From contig JBFMHA010000015.1 in NCBI GenBank assembly GCA_040753075.1, forward strand, positions 1-64,000: a stretch of DNA of 64,000 bases, in the 5' to 3' direction. The notes under the pieces are model-generated. The model did not search any database, was not told where the DNA came from, and saw only the letters and a list, made by a program, of their open reading frames with translations. Below are positions 32,443-40,768 of this stretch, in pieces. A program made the position numbers and the translations under genes. Positions within the stretch are counted from its first letter, which is position 1. Every line of letters starts with the position of its first letter. This DNA is from UBA6814 sp040753075 (GTDB taxonomy: Bacteria; Desulfobacterota; Desulfovibrionia; Desulfovibrionales; Desulfovibrionaceae).

Positions 32443-33420
32443 ATGAAACGCAGACTTTCCCTGCTGTCCCTGTCCCTGCTGGTCCTGGCCCTGGCCGCGG
32501 CCGGTCCGGCCCTGGCCGGACCCACCACCCTGACCATCACCTCCGGGCCCATGGGCGGCGACTGGTACTCCATGGGCGGGGCCCTTGGCGAGCTGGCCAA
32601 GGGCGTGCTGCCCGGCGCGGTGGTGACCACCACCACCGGCGGCTCCCTGGAGAACCTGCCCAAGGTCAACGCCGGCCAGGCCGACCTGGGCCTGACCATG
32701 GCCAAGCTCTACAACGAGGCCCTGGCCGGGACCGGCGCCTTCGCCGAACGCGGGAAGCAGGAGAACGTGCGGGCCATGGCCTACCTGGCCGACATCCCCA
32801 TGAGCTTCTTCCTGGTCAAGGAAGGCAACCCCCTGGCCTCCATCGACGAACTCAAGGCCAAGAAGGTCGGGCTGCGGCTGCTCACCTCCAAGAAGGGGTC
32901 CTCCCCGGCCCTGGCCGCGGAGATGATGCTGGCCAAGTACGGCGTCAGCTTCGACGACATCAAGGCCTGGGGAGGCTCGGTGAGCTACGTGTCCTACGCC
33001 GAGGCGGCCAACCTCATCAAGGACGGCCACGCCGACGCCTGGATCGGCCCCATGGTTTCCGGCATCGTGGAGCTGACCACCACCGAGCGCATGAAGATGC
33101 TGCCCATCTCCGAGGCCGCCCTGGACAAGCTCCGCGACGAGGACAGCTATGTGAAGACCATGCTGCCCAAGGACAAGTACTACTTCGTGACCAAGGACAC
33201 CCCGCACATGGCCGAGGCCGTCATCCTGGTGGTGCGCAAGGACCTGGACGACGCCGCCGCCGAGGCCCTGACCAAGGCGGTGCTCTCCCATCCCGACAGC
33301 ATCCGCAACATCCACAAGACCTACTCCGGCTTCGATCCGGCCACCGCCTGGCGCAACCTGGGCGGCCCGCTGCATCCCGGCGCCGAGAAGGCCTACAAGG
33401 CCATGGGCTACCTGAAGTGA
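32443..33420 (+). CDS. TAXI-family TRAP transporter substrate-binding protein
   Basis: A 325-residue periplasmic protein with a cleavable signal (about 1-25, ending ALAGP) and the TAXI-family N-terminal pattern ITSGPMGGDWYSMGGALGEL, then TGGSLENLPKVNAGQADLGLT. It delivers an organic acid, probably an amino acid or keto acid derivative, to the fused permease. The start has AAGGAGGCGCGC before ATG. The stop overlaps the permease GTG. Ligand unknown. Confidence 0.92.
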   Translation: MKRRLSLLSLSLLVLALAAAGPALAGPTTLTITSGPMGGDWYSMGGALGELAKGVLPGAVVTTTTGGSLENLPKVNAGQADLGLTMAKLYNEALAGTGAFAERGKQENVRAMAYLADIPMSFFLVKEGNPLASIDELKAKKVGLRLLTSKKGSSPALAAEMMLAKYGVSFDDIKAWGGSVSYVSYAEAANLIKDGHADAWIGPMVSGIVELTTTERMKMLPISEAALDKLRDEDSYVKTMLPKDKYYFVTKDTPHMAEAVILVVRKDLDDAAAEALTKAVLSHPDSIRNIHKTYSGFDPATAWRNLGGPLHPGAEKAYKAMGYLK

Positions 33421-35315
33421 GCCACGCCCCCCAAGCGCCGCGGCGCAACGCCTGGGACCTCGCCATGTCCGCGGGGTTCGTGCTCTTCGCCGGCTACCAC
33501 GTGTGGACCACCGCCTTCGGCATGCCGGTGGCCTACCTGCACCGGCCCCTGCACCTGGCGTTCGCCGCGACCCTGGGGTTCCTGCTCTATTCGGCCAAGG
33601 GCCAGAAGCGCTCGGGGCGGCCGCCCTTCCTGGACCTGCTCCTGAGCCTTCTGGCCCTGGCCGGCTTCGGCACCGCGGCCTGGATGGCCGAACCCATTTC
33701 CGAACGGCTGGTCATGGTGGACCCCCTGAGCGCCTGGCAACTCTTCACCGGAGCGGCGGTGATCCTCCTGGTGCTGGAGCTCATCCGGCGCACGGTGGGC
33801 TGGCTCCTGGCCGGGGTGGCCATCCTGTTCCTGGCCTACGCCTTCCTCGGCCCCCACATGCCCGGGGTGCTGGCCCACCGCGGATTCGGGTGGAAGGCCA
33901 TCGTGGACTATCAGGCCTTCGGTCTGGAGGGCCTGTATTCCTCGGCCGTGGGGGTGTCCTCCACCTACATCGTGGTGTTCATCATCTTCGGCACGTTCCT
34001 GGAGATGAGCGGCGCGGGCGACGTGCTCATGGACCTGGGCCGCGCCCTCACCGGCCGCTACCGCGGCGGGCCGGCCAAGATCTCGGTGCTCACCAGCGCC
34101 TTCTTCGGGACCATATCCGGCTCGGCCGCGGCCAACGTCTACGCCACCGGCAGCTTCACCATCCCGCTCATGAAGCGCACCGGCTACAGCCCGGTGTTCG
34201 CCGGCGCGGTGGAGGCCGCGGCGTCCACCGGCGGCCAGCTCATGCCCCCCATCATGGGCGCGGCGGCCTTCCTCATGGCCGACATCCTGGGCGTCCCCTA
34301 CCTCAAGATCTGCGCCGCGGCCCTCATCCCCTCGGTGCTCTACTTCTTCTCCATCCTCCTGATGGTGGATTTCGAGGCCGCCAAGCTGGGCATCAAGGGC
34401 CTGCCCAAGGAGGAGCTGCCCGACCTGCGCGCCACCCTGCGCCGGTCGGTGCTCCTGGCCCCCATCGCGGTGCTGGTGGGCGTCATGCTGGCCGGCTACA
34501 CCCCGTTCATGGCCGCCTTCCTGGCCACCTGCTCCACCCTGGCGGCCTCCTGGTGCATTCCCAGCCGCCGCATGGGCCTGCGCCAGGTGGTCAAGGCCCT
34601 GGACACCAGCGGCCGGCGCACGGTGCTCATCGCCCTGGCCTGCGCCGGAGCCGGGCTCATCATCGGGGTGGTCACCCTCACCGGGGTGGGCCTGAACATC
34701 TCCTCCCTGGTCATCACCGCCTCGGGCGGCAACACCATCCTGGCCCTGGTCCTCATCATGGCGGCCTCCATCCTCATGGGCGTGGGAACCCCCACCACCG
34801 TGGCCTACATCATCGTGGCCACCCTGGGAGTCCCGGCCCTGCAGAACCTGGGCTTCGAGGCCCTCCCCGCCCACTTCTTCGTGTTCTATTTCGGGGTGCT
34901 CTCCATGGTCACCCCGCCCGTGGCCGTGGCCGCCTACGCCGCCGCCGAGGTGGCCGGCGCGGACATGATGCGCATCGGCGTCACCGCCACCCGGCTGTGC
35001 TTCGTGGCCTTCCTGGTGCCCTTCCTGTTCATGTACGAACCGGCCCTGCTCATGGTGGGCGAGCCCGGCAAGATCCTGCTCGCCTTCGCCACGGCCCTGG
35101 TCGGCTGCGTGGCCCTGGCCGCGGCCCTGGAGGGTTGGTACATGGGGCGCATCGGCTTCCTCCTGCGCCTTCCCCTGTTCGCCGCGGCCCTGCTCATGAT
35201 CACCCCCGGCCACCGCACCGACCTCTACGGCCTGGCGCTGCTGGCCGGCGTCACCCTGTGGCGGCGCTCCCGGCGCGCCGCGGCCATGCAAACCACTTCC
35301 AACGGAGGAGCATAA
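33417..35315 (+). CDS. TRAP transporter fused permease (4TM-12TM)
   Basis: A 632-residue membrane protein in which the small and large TRAP permease subunits are fused, as usual for TAXI systems. Early helices (WDLAMSAGFVLFAGY; LLSLLALAGFGTAAW; LFTGAAVILLVLELI) precede a DctM-like core with GTISGSAAANVYATGSFTIPLMKRTGYSP, GGQLMPPIMGAAAF and ILMGVGTPTTVAYI. Transport is expected to be driven by a Na+ or H+ gradient. GTG 33417 overlaps the binding-protein stop (GTGA), and the stop abuts the DapA-like gene. Confidence 0.93.
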   Translation: MSHAPQAPRRNAWDLAMSAGFVLFAGYHVWTTAFGMPVAYLHRPLHLAFAATLGFLLYSAKGQKRSGRPPFLDLLLSLLALAGFGTAAWMAEPISERLVMVDPLSAWQLFTGAAVILLVLELIRRTVGWLLAGVAILFLAYAFLGPHMPGVLAHRGFGWKAIVDYQAFGLEGLYSSAVGVSSTYIVVFIIFGTFLEMSGAGDVLMDLGRALTGRYRGGPAKISVLTSAFFGTISGSAAANVYATGSFTIPLMKRTGYSPVFAGAVEAAASTGGQLMPPIMGAAAFLMADILGVPYLKICAAALIPSVLYFFSILLMVDFEAAKLGIKGLPKEELPDLRATLRRSVLLAPIAVLVGVMLAGYTPFMAAFLATCSTLAASWCIPSRRMGLRQVVKALDTSGRRTVLIALACAGAGLIIGVVTLTGVGLNISSLVITASGGNTILALVLIMAASILMGVGTPTTVAYIIVATLGVPALQNLGFEALPAHFFVFYFGVLSMVTPPVAVAAYAAAEVAGADMMRIGVTATRLCFVAFLVPFLFMYEPALLMVGEPGKILLAFATALVGCVALAAALEGWYMGRIGFLLRLPLFAAALLMITPGHRTDLYGLALLAGVTLWRRSRRAAAMQTTSNGGA

Positions 35316-36238
35316 TGGCCCGACTCATCTATCCCCAAGGCTCCTGGGTGGCCATCGTCACCCCCTTCAACGCCGCCGGCGAACTGGACCTGGGCGTCAT
35401 GCGCGACCTGGCGGACTTCCAGGCCGCCAACGGCACCAGCACCCTGCTCATCATGGGCTCCACCGGCGAGCCCACCACCCTGACCCTGGACGAGCGCAAG
35501 CGGATCATCAAGGAGATGGCCGCGTACTGCAAAGGCAAGATCCACGCCTTCTTCGGAGTCACCCTGGGCTCCACGGCCATGACCATCGACCTGGCCCGCT
35601 ACGCCCAGGAGCAGGACGCCGACGGCGTCGTCATCGTGGTCCCGCCCTACCTGGCCCCGCCCCAGGAGGCGGTGTTCGAATACCTTCTGGACGTCTGCTC
35701 GGCCGTGGACATCTCGGTGGGCCTGTACAACAACCCGGCCCGGGTCATCGCCAACATCGACCCGGCCACCATCGTGCGGCTGTTCAACGCCGTTCCCAAC
35801 CTGGTGGCGGACAAGGAGGCCATGCCCAGCGTGGGGCAACTGGTGCAGGTCATCGAGGGCACCGGGGGCAGGCTCCCGGTGCTGTGCTGCGACGCCCCGG
35901 TCTACGGCCTGGTGCTGCCCACCCTGTCCCTGGGCGGCCGGGGCACGGCCAACGTCACCGGCAACGTGCATCCCCGGGCCGTGGCCGCCATGTCCAAGCC
36001 CTGGGAGTCCTGGGAGGACGTGGAGACCACCCGGCGCATCCACACCGAGATACTGCCCCTCATGGAGGCCACCTACGCCGCACCCAACCCGGTGGCCACC
36101 AAGGCCATGGTGCGGCTCCTGGGCTTCCCGGTGGGCTCCTGCCGCAAACCCCTGCCCGATCCCGCGCCGCGCATCATCGCGGCCATGGAGGAGGTCATCG
36201 CCCGGTTCGGGCTCAAGCAGATCTACGGACTCAAGTAG
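35315..36238 (+). CDS. DapA/NAL-superfamily lyase (dihydrodipicolinate synthase-like)
   Basis: A 307-residue TIM-barrel lyase. The Schiff-base Lys167 lies in LVADKEAMP, Tyr138 in GLYNNPARV, and the carboxylate-binding loop is GSTGEPTTLT. The family condenses or splits pyruvate with aldehydes or dehydrates sugar acids. True DapA is unlikely because the gene lies within a TRAP transporter operon and its C-terminal half diverges. The substrate cannot be assigned. ATG 35315 shares one base with the permease TAA; GGAGGAGCATA precedes it. Confidence 0.88.
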   Translation: MARLIYPQGSWVAIVTPFNAAGELDLGVMRDLADFQAANGTSTLLIMGSTGEPTTLTLDERKRIIKEMAAYCKGKIHAFFGVTLGSTAMTIDLARYAQEQDADGVVIVVPPYLAPPQEAVFEYLLDVCSAVDISVGLYNNPARVIANIDPATIVRLFNAVPNLVADKEAMPSVGQLVQVIEGTGGRLPVLCCDAPVYGLVLPTLSLGGRGTANVTGNVHPRAVAAMSKPWESWEDVETTRRIHTEILPLMEATYAAPNPVATKAMVRLLGFPVGSCRKPLPDPAPRIIAAMEEVIARFGLKQIYGLK

Positions 36239-36247
36239 GAGGCCGCC

Positions 36248-36637
36248 ATGACCGTCACCCCCCTGAACACCCTGGTCTGCCGCCACCTGAAACTGGGCCC
36301 CGGCGCCGACCTGTTCGCGTCCCTGCGCGAGTTCCTGGACGCGGAGAACCTGGAGCGGGCCTTCGTGCTCTCCACCATCGGCTCCCTGCGCCGGGTGGTG
36401 GTGAACTATCCCAAGGCCATGGAGGACAACCCCGAGGTGGGCAGCGTGACCCTGGAGGGCGCCTACGAGATCAACGGCATCTCCGGCGAGGTCTGGCGAG
36501 AGCCGGGCCGCATCCGGGTGCACCTGCACGGCTCCGTGACCCGGGAGGCCTCCACCCTGTACGGCGGAGGGCTCGGCGAGGGCGCCGTGGTCCTCAAACT
36601 GGCCGAGATGGTGATCCTCGGCATCCCCAAGGAGTAG
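36248..36637 (+). CDS. PPC-domain (DUF296) protein
   Basis: A 129-residue protein of the PPC fold: LFASLREFLDAENLERAFVLSTIGSL, then VHLHGSVTREASTLYGGGL and VVLKLAEMVIL. In plants the domain is joined to AT-hooks; bacterial proteins of this size are trimeric and of unknown function, with a conserved His-containing surface that may bind metal or ligand. It lies in a catabolic operon, 9 nt after the DapA-like gene, so a metabolic role is more likely than DNA binding (inference). Confidence 0.82.
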   Translation: MTVTPLNTLVCRHLKLGPGADLFASLREFLDAENLERAFVLSTIGSLRRVVVNYPKAMEDNPEVGSVTLEGAYEINGISGEVWREPGRIRVHLHGSVTREASTLYGGGLGEGAVVLKLAEMVILGIPKE

Positions 36638-36640
36638 ACC

Positions 36641-36847
36641 ATGCCCCTGTACGCGTTCCGCTGCCCCGCCTGCGGCCAGGACTTCGACCGGTTCCTGCGC
36701 CTGAGCGAACTGCGCCAGGGCGCGCCCTGCCCGGCCTGCAAGGCCCCGGTCCAGCACCCGGCCGGCGGCGGGCAGGCCGCGGCCCAGGCCCAGGCCGCCT
36801 CTCCGGCCCCGGGCCAGGGCTCCTGCCTCATCCCCCAGCGGGGCTGA
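36641..36847 (+). CDS. FmdB-type zinc-ribbon protein
   Basis: A 68-residue protein starting MPLYAFRCPACGQDFDRF and containing a second Cys pair, APCPACKAP, so a single zinc ribbon, followed by an Ala/Gln-rich disordered tail. FmdB-family proteins are small putative regulators found next to anaerobic catabolic genes. Three nt separate it from the PPC gene. Confidence 0.85.
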   Translation: MPLYAFRCPACGQDFDRFLRLSELRQGAPCPACKAPVQHPAGGGQAAAQAQAASPAPGQGSCLIPQRG

Positions 36848-36872
36848 CGCCAGGCCCGCCCAAGGAAACCCC

Positions 36873-38186
36873 ATGTCCTTCCTGCTCAAAGACATCCTGC
36901 GCATGGAGGTGGCCCCGGCCCTGGGCTGCACCGAGCCGGTGGCCATCGCCCTGGCCGCGGCGGCCGCGGCGTCGCTGCTGCCGCCGGGCGACATCCGGTC
37001 CATCGAGGTCTGGGTCGACCCCAACGTCTACAAGAACGGCCTGGCGGTGTGCATTCCCGGCACCCCGGGCCTCACCGGCCTGGACACGGCCGCTGCCCTG
37101 GGCGCGCTGGGCGGCGACCCGAGCCTCCGCCTGGAGGTGCTGGAGCCCGTCACCCCCGAGGTGGTCCAGGCCGCGGTGCGCCTCAAGGACCGGGGCCTGG
37201 TCCGGGTGCACGTGCTGGACCAGTCGGGCCTGCACGTGCGGGCCGTGGTCGCCCGGGGCGAAAGCGAGGCCGAGGCCCTCATCACCGGCACCCACGACAA
37301 CCTGGTGTCCCTGTCCCGGGACGGCCGGCCGGCGCCGGACAGCCCCCTGCTCCGCGGAGCCGGCCCCGGGGACAAGGGCGGCCTGGCGGAACTGGAGCGG
37401 TGGCTGCGCGGCCTGAGCCTGTCCGACCTGGTGGACCTGGCCCGGACCGCGGACGAGGAAGACCTGGAGTTCCTGCAGGAGAGCGTGCGCTACAACCTGC
37501 TCCTGGCCGAATACGGGCTGCTGCACGGCCCGGGCCTGGGGGTGGGCAAGGCCATGGAGCGGCTGGTGCGGCAGCGGCTCATCAGGAAGGACATGATCCT
37601 GGCCGCGCGCATGCTGACCTCGGCCGCGGCCGACGCCCGCATGTCCGGGGTGAAGATGGCGGCCATGTCCTCGGCGGGCAGCGGCAACCACGGGCTCACC
37701 GCGGTGCTCCCCATCTGGGCGGTGAAGGACTACGTGGAGTGCGCCCAGCGCGAGGTGCTGGAGGCGGTGTGCCTGAGCCATCTGGTCACGGGCTACGTCA
37801 AGGCCCACACCGGCCGGCTCTCGGCCCTGTGCGGGTGCTCGGTGGCGGCCGGGTCCGGGGCCGCGGCGGGCGTGACCTACCTTTTGGGCGGCGGGGTGGC
37901 GCACATGGCCGGGGCCATGAAGAACCTCATCCAGGACCTGGCCGGGGTCATCTGCGACGGGGCCAAGCTGGGCTGCGCCATGAAGCTGGCCACGGCCGCG
38001 GGCGCGGCGGTGCAGGCCGCGCTCTTCGCCCTGCAGGGGGTGGTGGTGGGCCAGGACGACGGCATCATCGGGGCCACCCTGGAGAAGACCACCGAGAACC
38101 TGGGGGCGCTCAGCACCCAGGGCATGGTGGAGACCGACCGGACCATCCTGCGCATCCTCACCGAGAAGCGGCTGCTCGCGGAATAG
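36873..38186 (+). CDS. cyuA: CyuA/UPF0597-family L-cysteine desulfidase (serine dehydratase alpha-like)
   Basis: A 437-residue protein related to the serine dehydratase alpha chain. It shows LRMEVAPALGCTEPVAIALA at the N terminus, SSAGSGNHGLTAVLP, LSALCGCSVAAGSGAAAGV, and ICDGAKLGCAMKLATAAG. Cys19, Cys320/322, Cys361 and Cys368 are candidate [4Fe-4S] ligands. The family converts L-cysteine to sulfide, ammonia and pyruvate through 2-aminoacrylate. RidA in the same block fits that enamine. L-serine or another beta-substituted amino acid remains possible. Confidence 0.85.
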   Translation: MSFLLKDILRMEVAPALGCTEPVAIALAAAAAASLLPPGDIRSIEVWVDPNVYKNGLAVCIPGTPGLTGLDTAAALGALGGDPSLRLEVLEPVTPEVVQAAVRLKDRGLVRVHVLDQSGLHVRAVVARGESEAEALITGTHDNLVSLSRDGRPAPDSPLLRGAGPGDKGGLAELERWLRGLSLSDLVDLARTADEEDLEFLQESVRYNLLLAEYGLLHGPGLGVGKAMERLVRQRLIRKDMILAARMLTSAAADARMSGVKMAAMSSAGSGNHGLTAVLPIWAVKDYVECAQREVLEAVCLSHLVTGYVKAHTGRLSALCGCSVAAGSGAAAGVTYLLGGGVAHMAGAMKNLIQDLAGVICDGAKLGCAMKLATAAGAAVQAALFALQGVVVGQDDGIIGATLEKTTENLGALSTQGMVETDRTILRILTEKRLLAE

Positions 38187-38187
38187 G

Positions 38188-38227
38188 CCGGCCGCGGCTT
38201 GACAGCGCGGCCGGTTCCTGCTGGCAT
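38188..38227 (+). promoter_or_regulatory. Promoter-like sequence embedded in a hairpin
   Basis: CCGGCCGCG (38188-38196) and CGCGGCCGG (38206-38214) form a perfect 9-bp stem whose 9-nt loop contains most of a TTGACA (38199-38204). A TGGCAT (38222-38227) follows at 17 nt. It lies between cyuA and the dehydrogenase and could act as attenuator or internal promoter. Confidence 0.4.
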
Positions 38228-38263
38228 CGCGGCCAGACCGCGAAGAGCATCCGGAGGAGTCCC

Positions 38264-39241
38264 ATGGCCAAGCCCAAGGTGTTCGTTACCCGGCGCATCC
38301 CCGAGGCCGGAATCATCCGGCTGCGCGAGCACTGCGACGTGGCCGTCAGCCCCGCGGACCGCGCCCTGACCCGGGAGGAGCTGCTGGCGGGAGCGGCCGG
38401 GGCGGACGGGGTCGTCGGACTGCTCACCGACAGGATCGACGCGGAATTCTTCGACGCGGCCCGGCGGCTCAGGGGCTACGCCAACTACGCGGTGGGCTTC
38501 GACAACATCGACGTGGCCGAGGCCACCCGACGGCGCATCCCGGTGTCCAACACCCCGGACGTGCTCACCAACGCCACGGCGGAACTGGCCTGGGCCCTGC
38601 TCCTGGCCGTGGCCCGGCGGGTGGTGGAGACGGACGGGGTCATGCGCTCCGGGACCTGGCCGGGCTGGGGCCCGCTCCAGTTCATCGGCGCGGACGTGAC
38701 CGGCAAGACCCTGGGCATCGTGGGCGCGGGCCGCATCGGCACGGCCATGGCCCGCATGTCCCGGGGCTTCGGCATGCGGGTGCTCTACACCTCGCGCGCC
38801 CGGCCCAATCCGGTGCTGGAGCAGGAGCTGGGCGCTCGCCGGGTGGGCTTCGACGAACTCCTGGCCGAGTCGGACTTCGTGAGCATCCACACCCCCCTCA
38901 CCCCGTCCACCCGGCGCCTGTTCGACGCCGCGGCCTTCGCCAAGATGAAGCGCACCGCCATCCTGGTGAACACCGGCCGGGGACCGGTCATCAAGGAGGA
39001 CGACCTGGTGGCCGCCCTGCAGGAGGGAGTCATCGCCGGCGCGGGCCTGGACGTGTACGAGGCCGAGCCCAGGATGGCCCCGGGCCTGGCCCAATGCCGC
39101 AACGCCGTGCTCCTGCCCCACGTGGGCTCGGCCACGGTTTCGGCCCGGGACGGCATGTCCCTGCTGGCGGCCGAAAACCTGCTGGCCATGCTCCAGGGCC
39201 GCAAGCCGCCCACCTGCCTGAATCCCGAGGCCCTGGGGTAG
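38264..39241 (+). CDS. D-isomer-specific 2-hydroxyacid dehydrogenase (glyoxylate/hydroxypyruvate reductase-like)
   Basis: A 325-residue NAD(P)-dependent reductase of the D-2-hydroxyacid family. It has the Rossmann loop GIVGAGRIGTAMAR, catalytic Arg in NTGRGPVI, Glu in DVYEAEP and His in LLPHVGSAT. The N-terminal half resembles GhrB/GyaR glyoxylate reductases (YANYAVGFDNIDV). It would reduce glyoxylate, hydroxypyruvate or pyruvate. The start has GGAGGAGTCCC before ATG. Last gene of the catabolic block. Confidence 0.9.
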   Translation: MAKPKVFVTRRIPEAGIIRLREHCDVAVSPADRALTREELLAGAAGADGVVGLLTDRIDAEFFDAARRLRGYANYAVGFDNIDVAEATRRRIPVSNTPDVLTNATAELAWALLLAVARRVVETDGVMRSGTWPGWGPLQFIGADVTGKTLGIVGAGRIGTAMARMSRGFGMRVLYTSRARPNPVLEQELGARRVGFDELLAESDFVSIHTPLTPSTRRLFDAAAFAKMKRTAILVNTGRGPVIKEDDLVAALQEGVIAGAGLDVYEAEPRMAPGLAQCRNAVLLPHVGSATVSARDGMSLLAAENLLAMLQGRKPPTCLNPEALG

Positions 39242-39376
39242 GCTCCGCAAACCAGGCCCTGGGCCACAGGACACACAACAAAGCGGAATTTATTGTCTTT
39301 CTCGACCACCAAATCCCGCTTGACTTCGCGGGCGATTGGATTCATGCCGCTTGCACCGTCGCGCTGACGATCCGGC

Positions 39377-40582
39377 ATGAAAATCACCGCCCGCACCTTC
39401 CTCGCCGTCTGGCTCGCGCTCGCCGCTCTGCTGGGCAGCCACTTCGCCTACGACTCCTGGCTCAGGAGCGACCTTCCGTCCGGTCTCATCCAGGCCTCCG
39501 GGCGCATCGGCGGCGACCCCATCCCGCTTCCGGCCGGCCTGCCGGGCAGGATCGTCAGCCTCGACGTGAAGGAAGGCGACCTGGTGGAGCCCGGCCAGAC
39601 CGTCGGGGAGCTCGACGGGTCCTCCATCCAGGCCGAGCTCGACGAGGCCCTGCACGAACGCGACAACCTCCTGGCCACCCGCGAACTGCACCAGTCCGAA
39701 CGGGAGATCATGAAGCAGGACGTGCCCATCTCCATCCAGATCGCCAAGGCGGCCCTGCACAAGGCCGAGGCGCGGCTGGAGCAGTCCCGGGCCGTGGAGG
39801 CCAAGCGGGCCAAGGAGCTGGACAGGATCAGGAAAGGCAAGGCCGCCGGGGATCCGGAAGCCCTGGAGCGGGCGGAGCTGGCCCTGGTCCGGTCCCGGAC
39901 CGGCCGCCAGACCGACGAGGCCGAGACGGCCCGGCTGGCCGAGAACGTCAAGCTGGCCGAACTTGGCTACCGGAAGATCGAGACCGCCGACGAGGGCCTG
40001 GCCGTCCTGCAGAACCGCATCGACGACATGGAGCGCGCCATCGCCGCCATCAGGGCGAGCATGGGCGCTCCCTCCATCAAGGCTCCCATCGGGGGAGTGG
40101 TGACCAGGCGTCTGCTGGGCGTCGGCGACCATGCCCCGCGCGGCCAGGCCGTGGCCGAGATGGCCGACCTGGACCGGCTCTACCTCAAGGTCTCTCTCCC
40201 CGAAGACCAGATCGCCCGGCTGGCGGTGGGCCTGCCGGCCCGGGTCTGGCTCGAGTCGCATCCCGACACCATGCTCACGGCCAAGGTCGGCTTCATCGCC
40301 GAGGCCCCGGACCCCATGCCGGCGGCCCGGAGCCTCTCCGGCCCGCCTGCGGGGGAAGAGGGGAACGCCACCGCCGGAAACGGAACCGCGCCGGAAGGCG
40401 ACGCCGCCCCGGCGGCCAACGCCACCGGCAGGCCGGGCGCGCCCCGGCCCATGTACGGGGTCAAGCTCTACCTTGACGAAAACCCCGGCGCCCTCGCCAT
40501 GCCCGGCCAGACCGGGGTGGCGGTCATCCGATACGACGACGAGGTCTCCTGGAGGAAGCCCCGCAAGCCTTTCCGGAAGTGA
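39377..40582 (+). CDS. HlyD-family membrane fusion (adaptor) protein
   Basis: A 401-residue periplasmic adaptor with one N-terminal helix (about 8-25). A biotinyl-lipoyl-like half (IPLPAGLPGRIVSLDVKEGDLVEPGQTV) is followed by a long coiled coil (about 85-225), the second lipoyl half (SIKAPIGGVVTRRLLGVGDH) and beta-barrel strands. The region at about 320-355 is Gly/Pro/Asn/Ala-rich and low in complexity. Adaptors like this pair with ABC exporters or polysaccharide synthases. It precedes the glycosidase-GT2 fusion and the ABC exporter, pointing to envelope-spanning export. Confidence 0.85.
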   Translation: MKITARTFLAVWLALAALLGSHFAYDSWLRSDLPSGLIQASGRIGGDPIPLPAGLPGRIVSLDVKEGDLVEPGQTVGELDGSSIQAELDEALHERDNLLATRELHQSEREIMKQDVPISIQIAKAALHKAEARLEQSRAVEAKRAKELDRIRKGKAAGDPEALERAELALVRSRTGRQTDEAETARLAENVKLAELGYRKIETADEGLAVLQNRIDDMERAIAAIRASMGAPSIKAPIGGVVTRRLLGVGDHAPRGQAVAEMADLDRLYLKVSLPEDQIARLAVGLPARVWLESHPDTMLTAKVGFIAEAPDPMPAARSLSGPPAGEEGNATAGNGTAPEGDAAPAANATGRPGAPRPMYGVKLYLDENPGALAMPGQTGVAVIRYDDEVSWRKPRKPFRK

Positions 40583-40609
40583 GCCGCCGAGGCGCGCCGG
40601 ACCCGGCGC

Positions 40610-40639
40610 TTGACGAGGGGGAGTGGATACGCGGATATT
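40610..40639 (+). promoter_or_regulatory. Putative promoter of the polysaccharide genes
   Basis: TTGACG (40610-40615), an 18-nt spacer and GATATT (40634-40639), 130 nt upstream of the fusion glycosyltransferase. Confidence 0.4.
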
Positions 40640-40768
40640 CTCCGCACTGTTTCGTGGCGGCCAGGACCGTAACCCCGCCCCGCCATCCGCGGGAGACCGG
40701 GCCGGTCCGGCGAAGGCCGCGCAAAGCCGGCTGCAGACATGGCGGCGCCGGCGCCGAGGTCGAGGATC

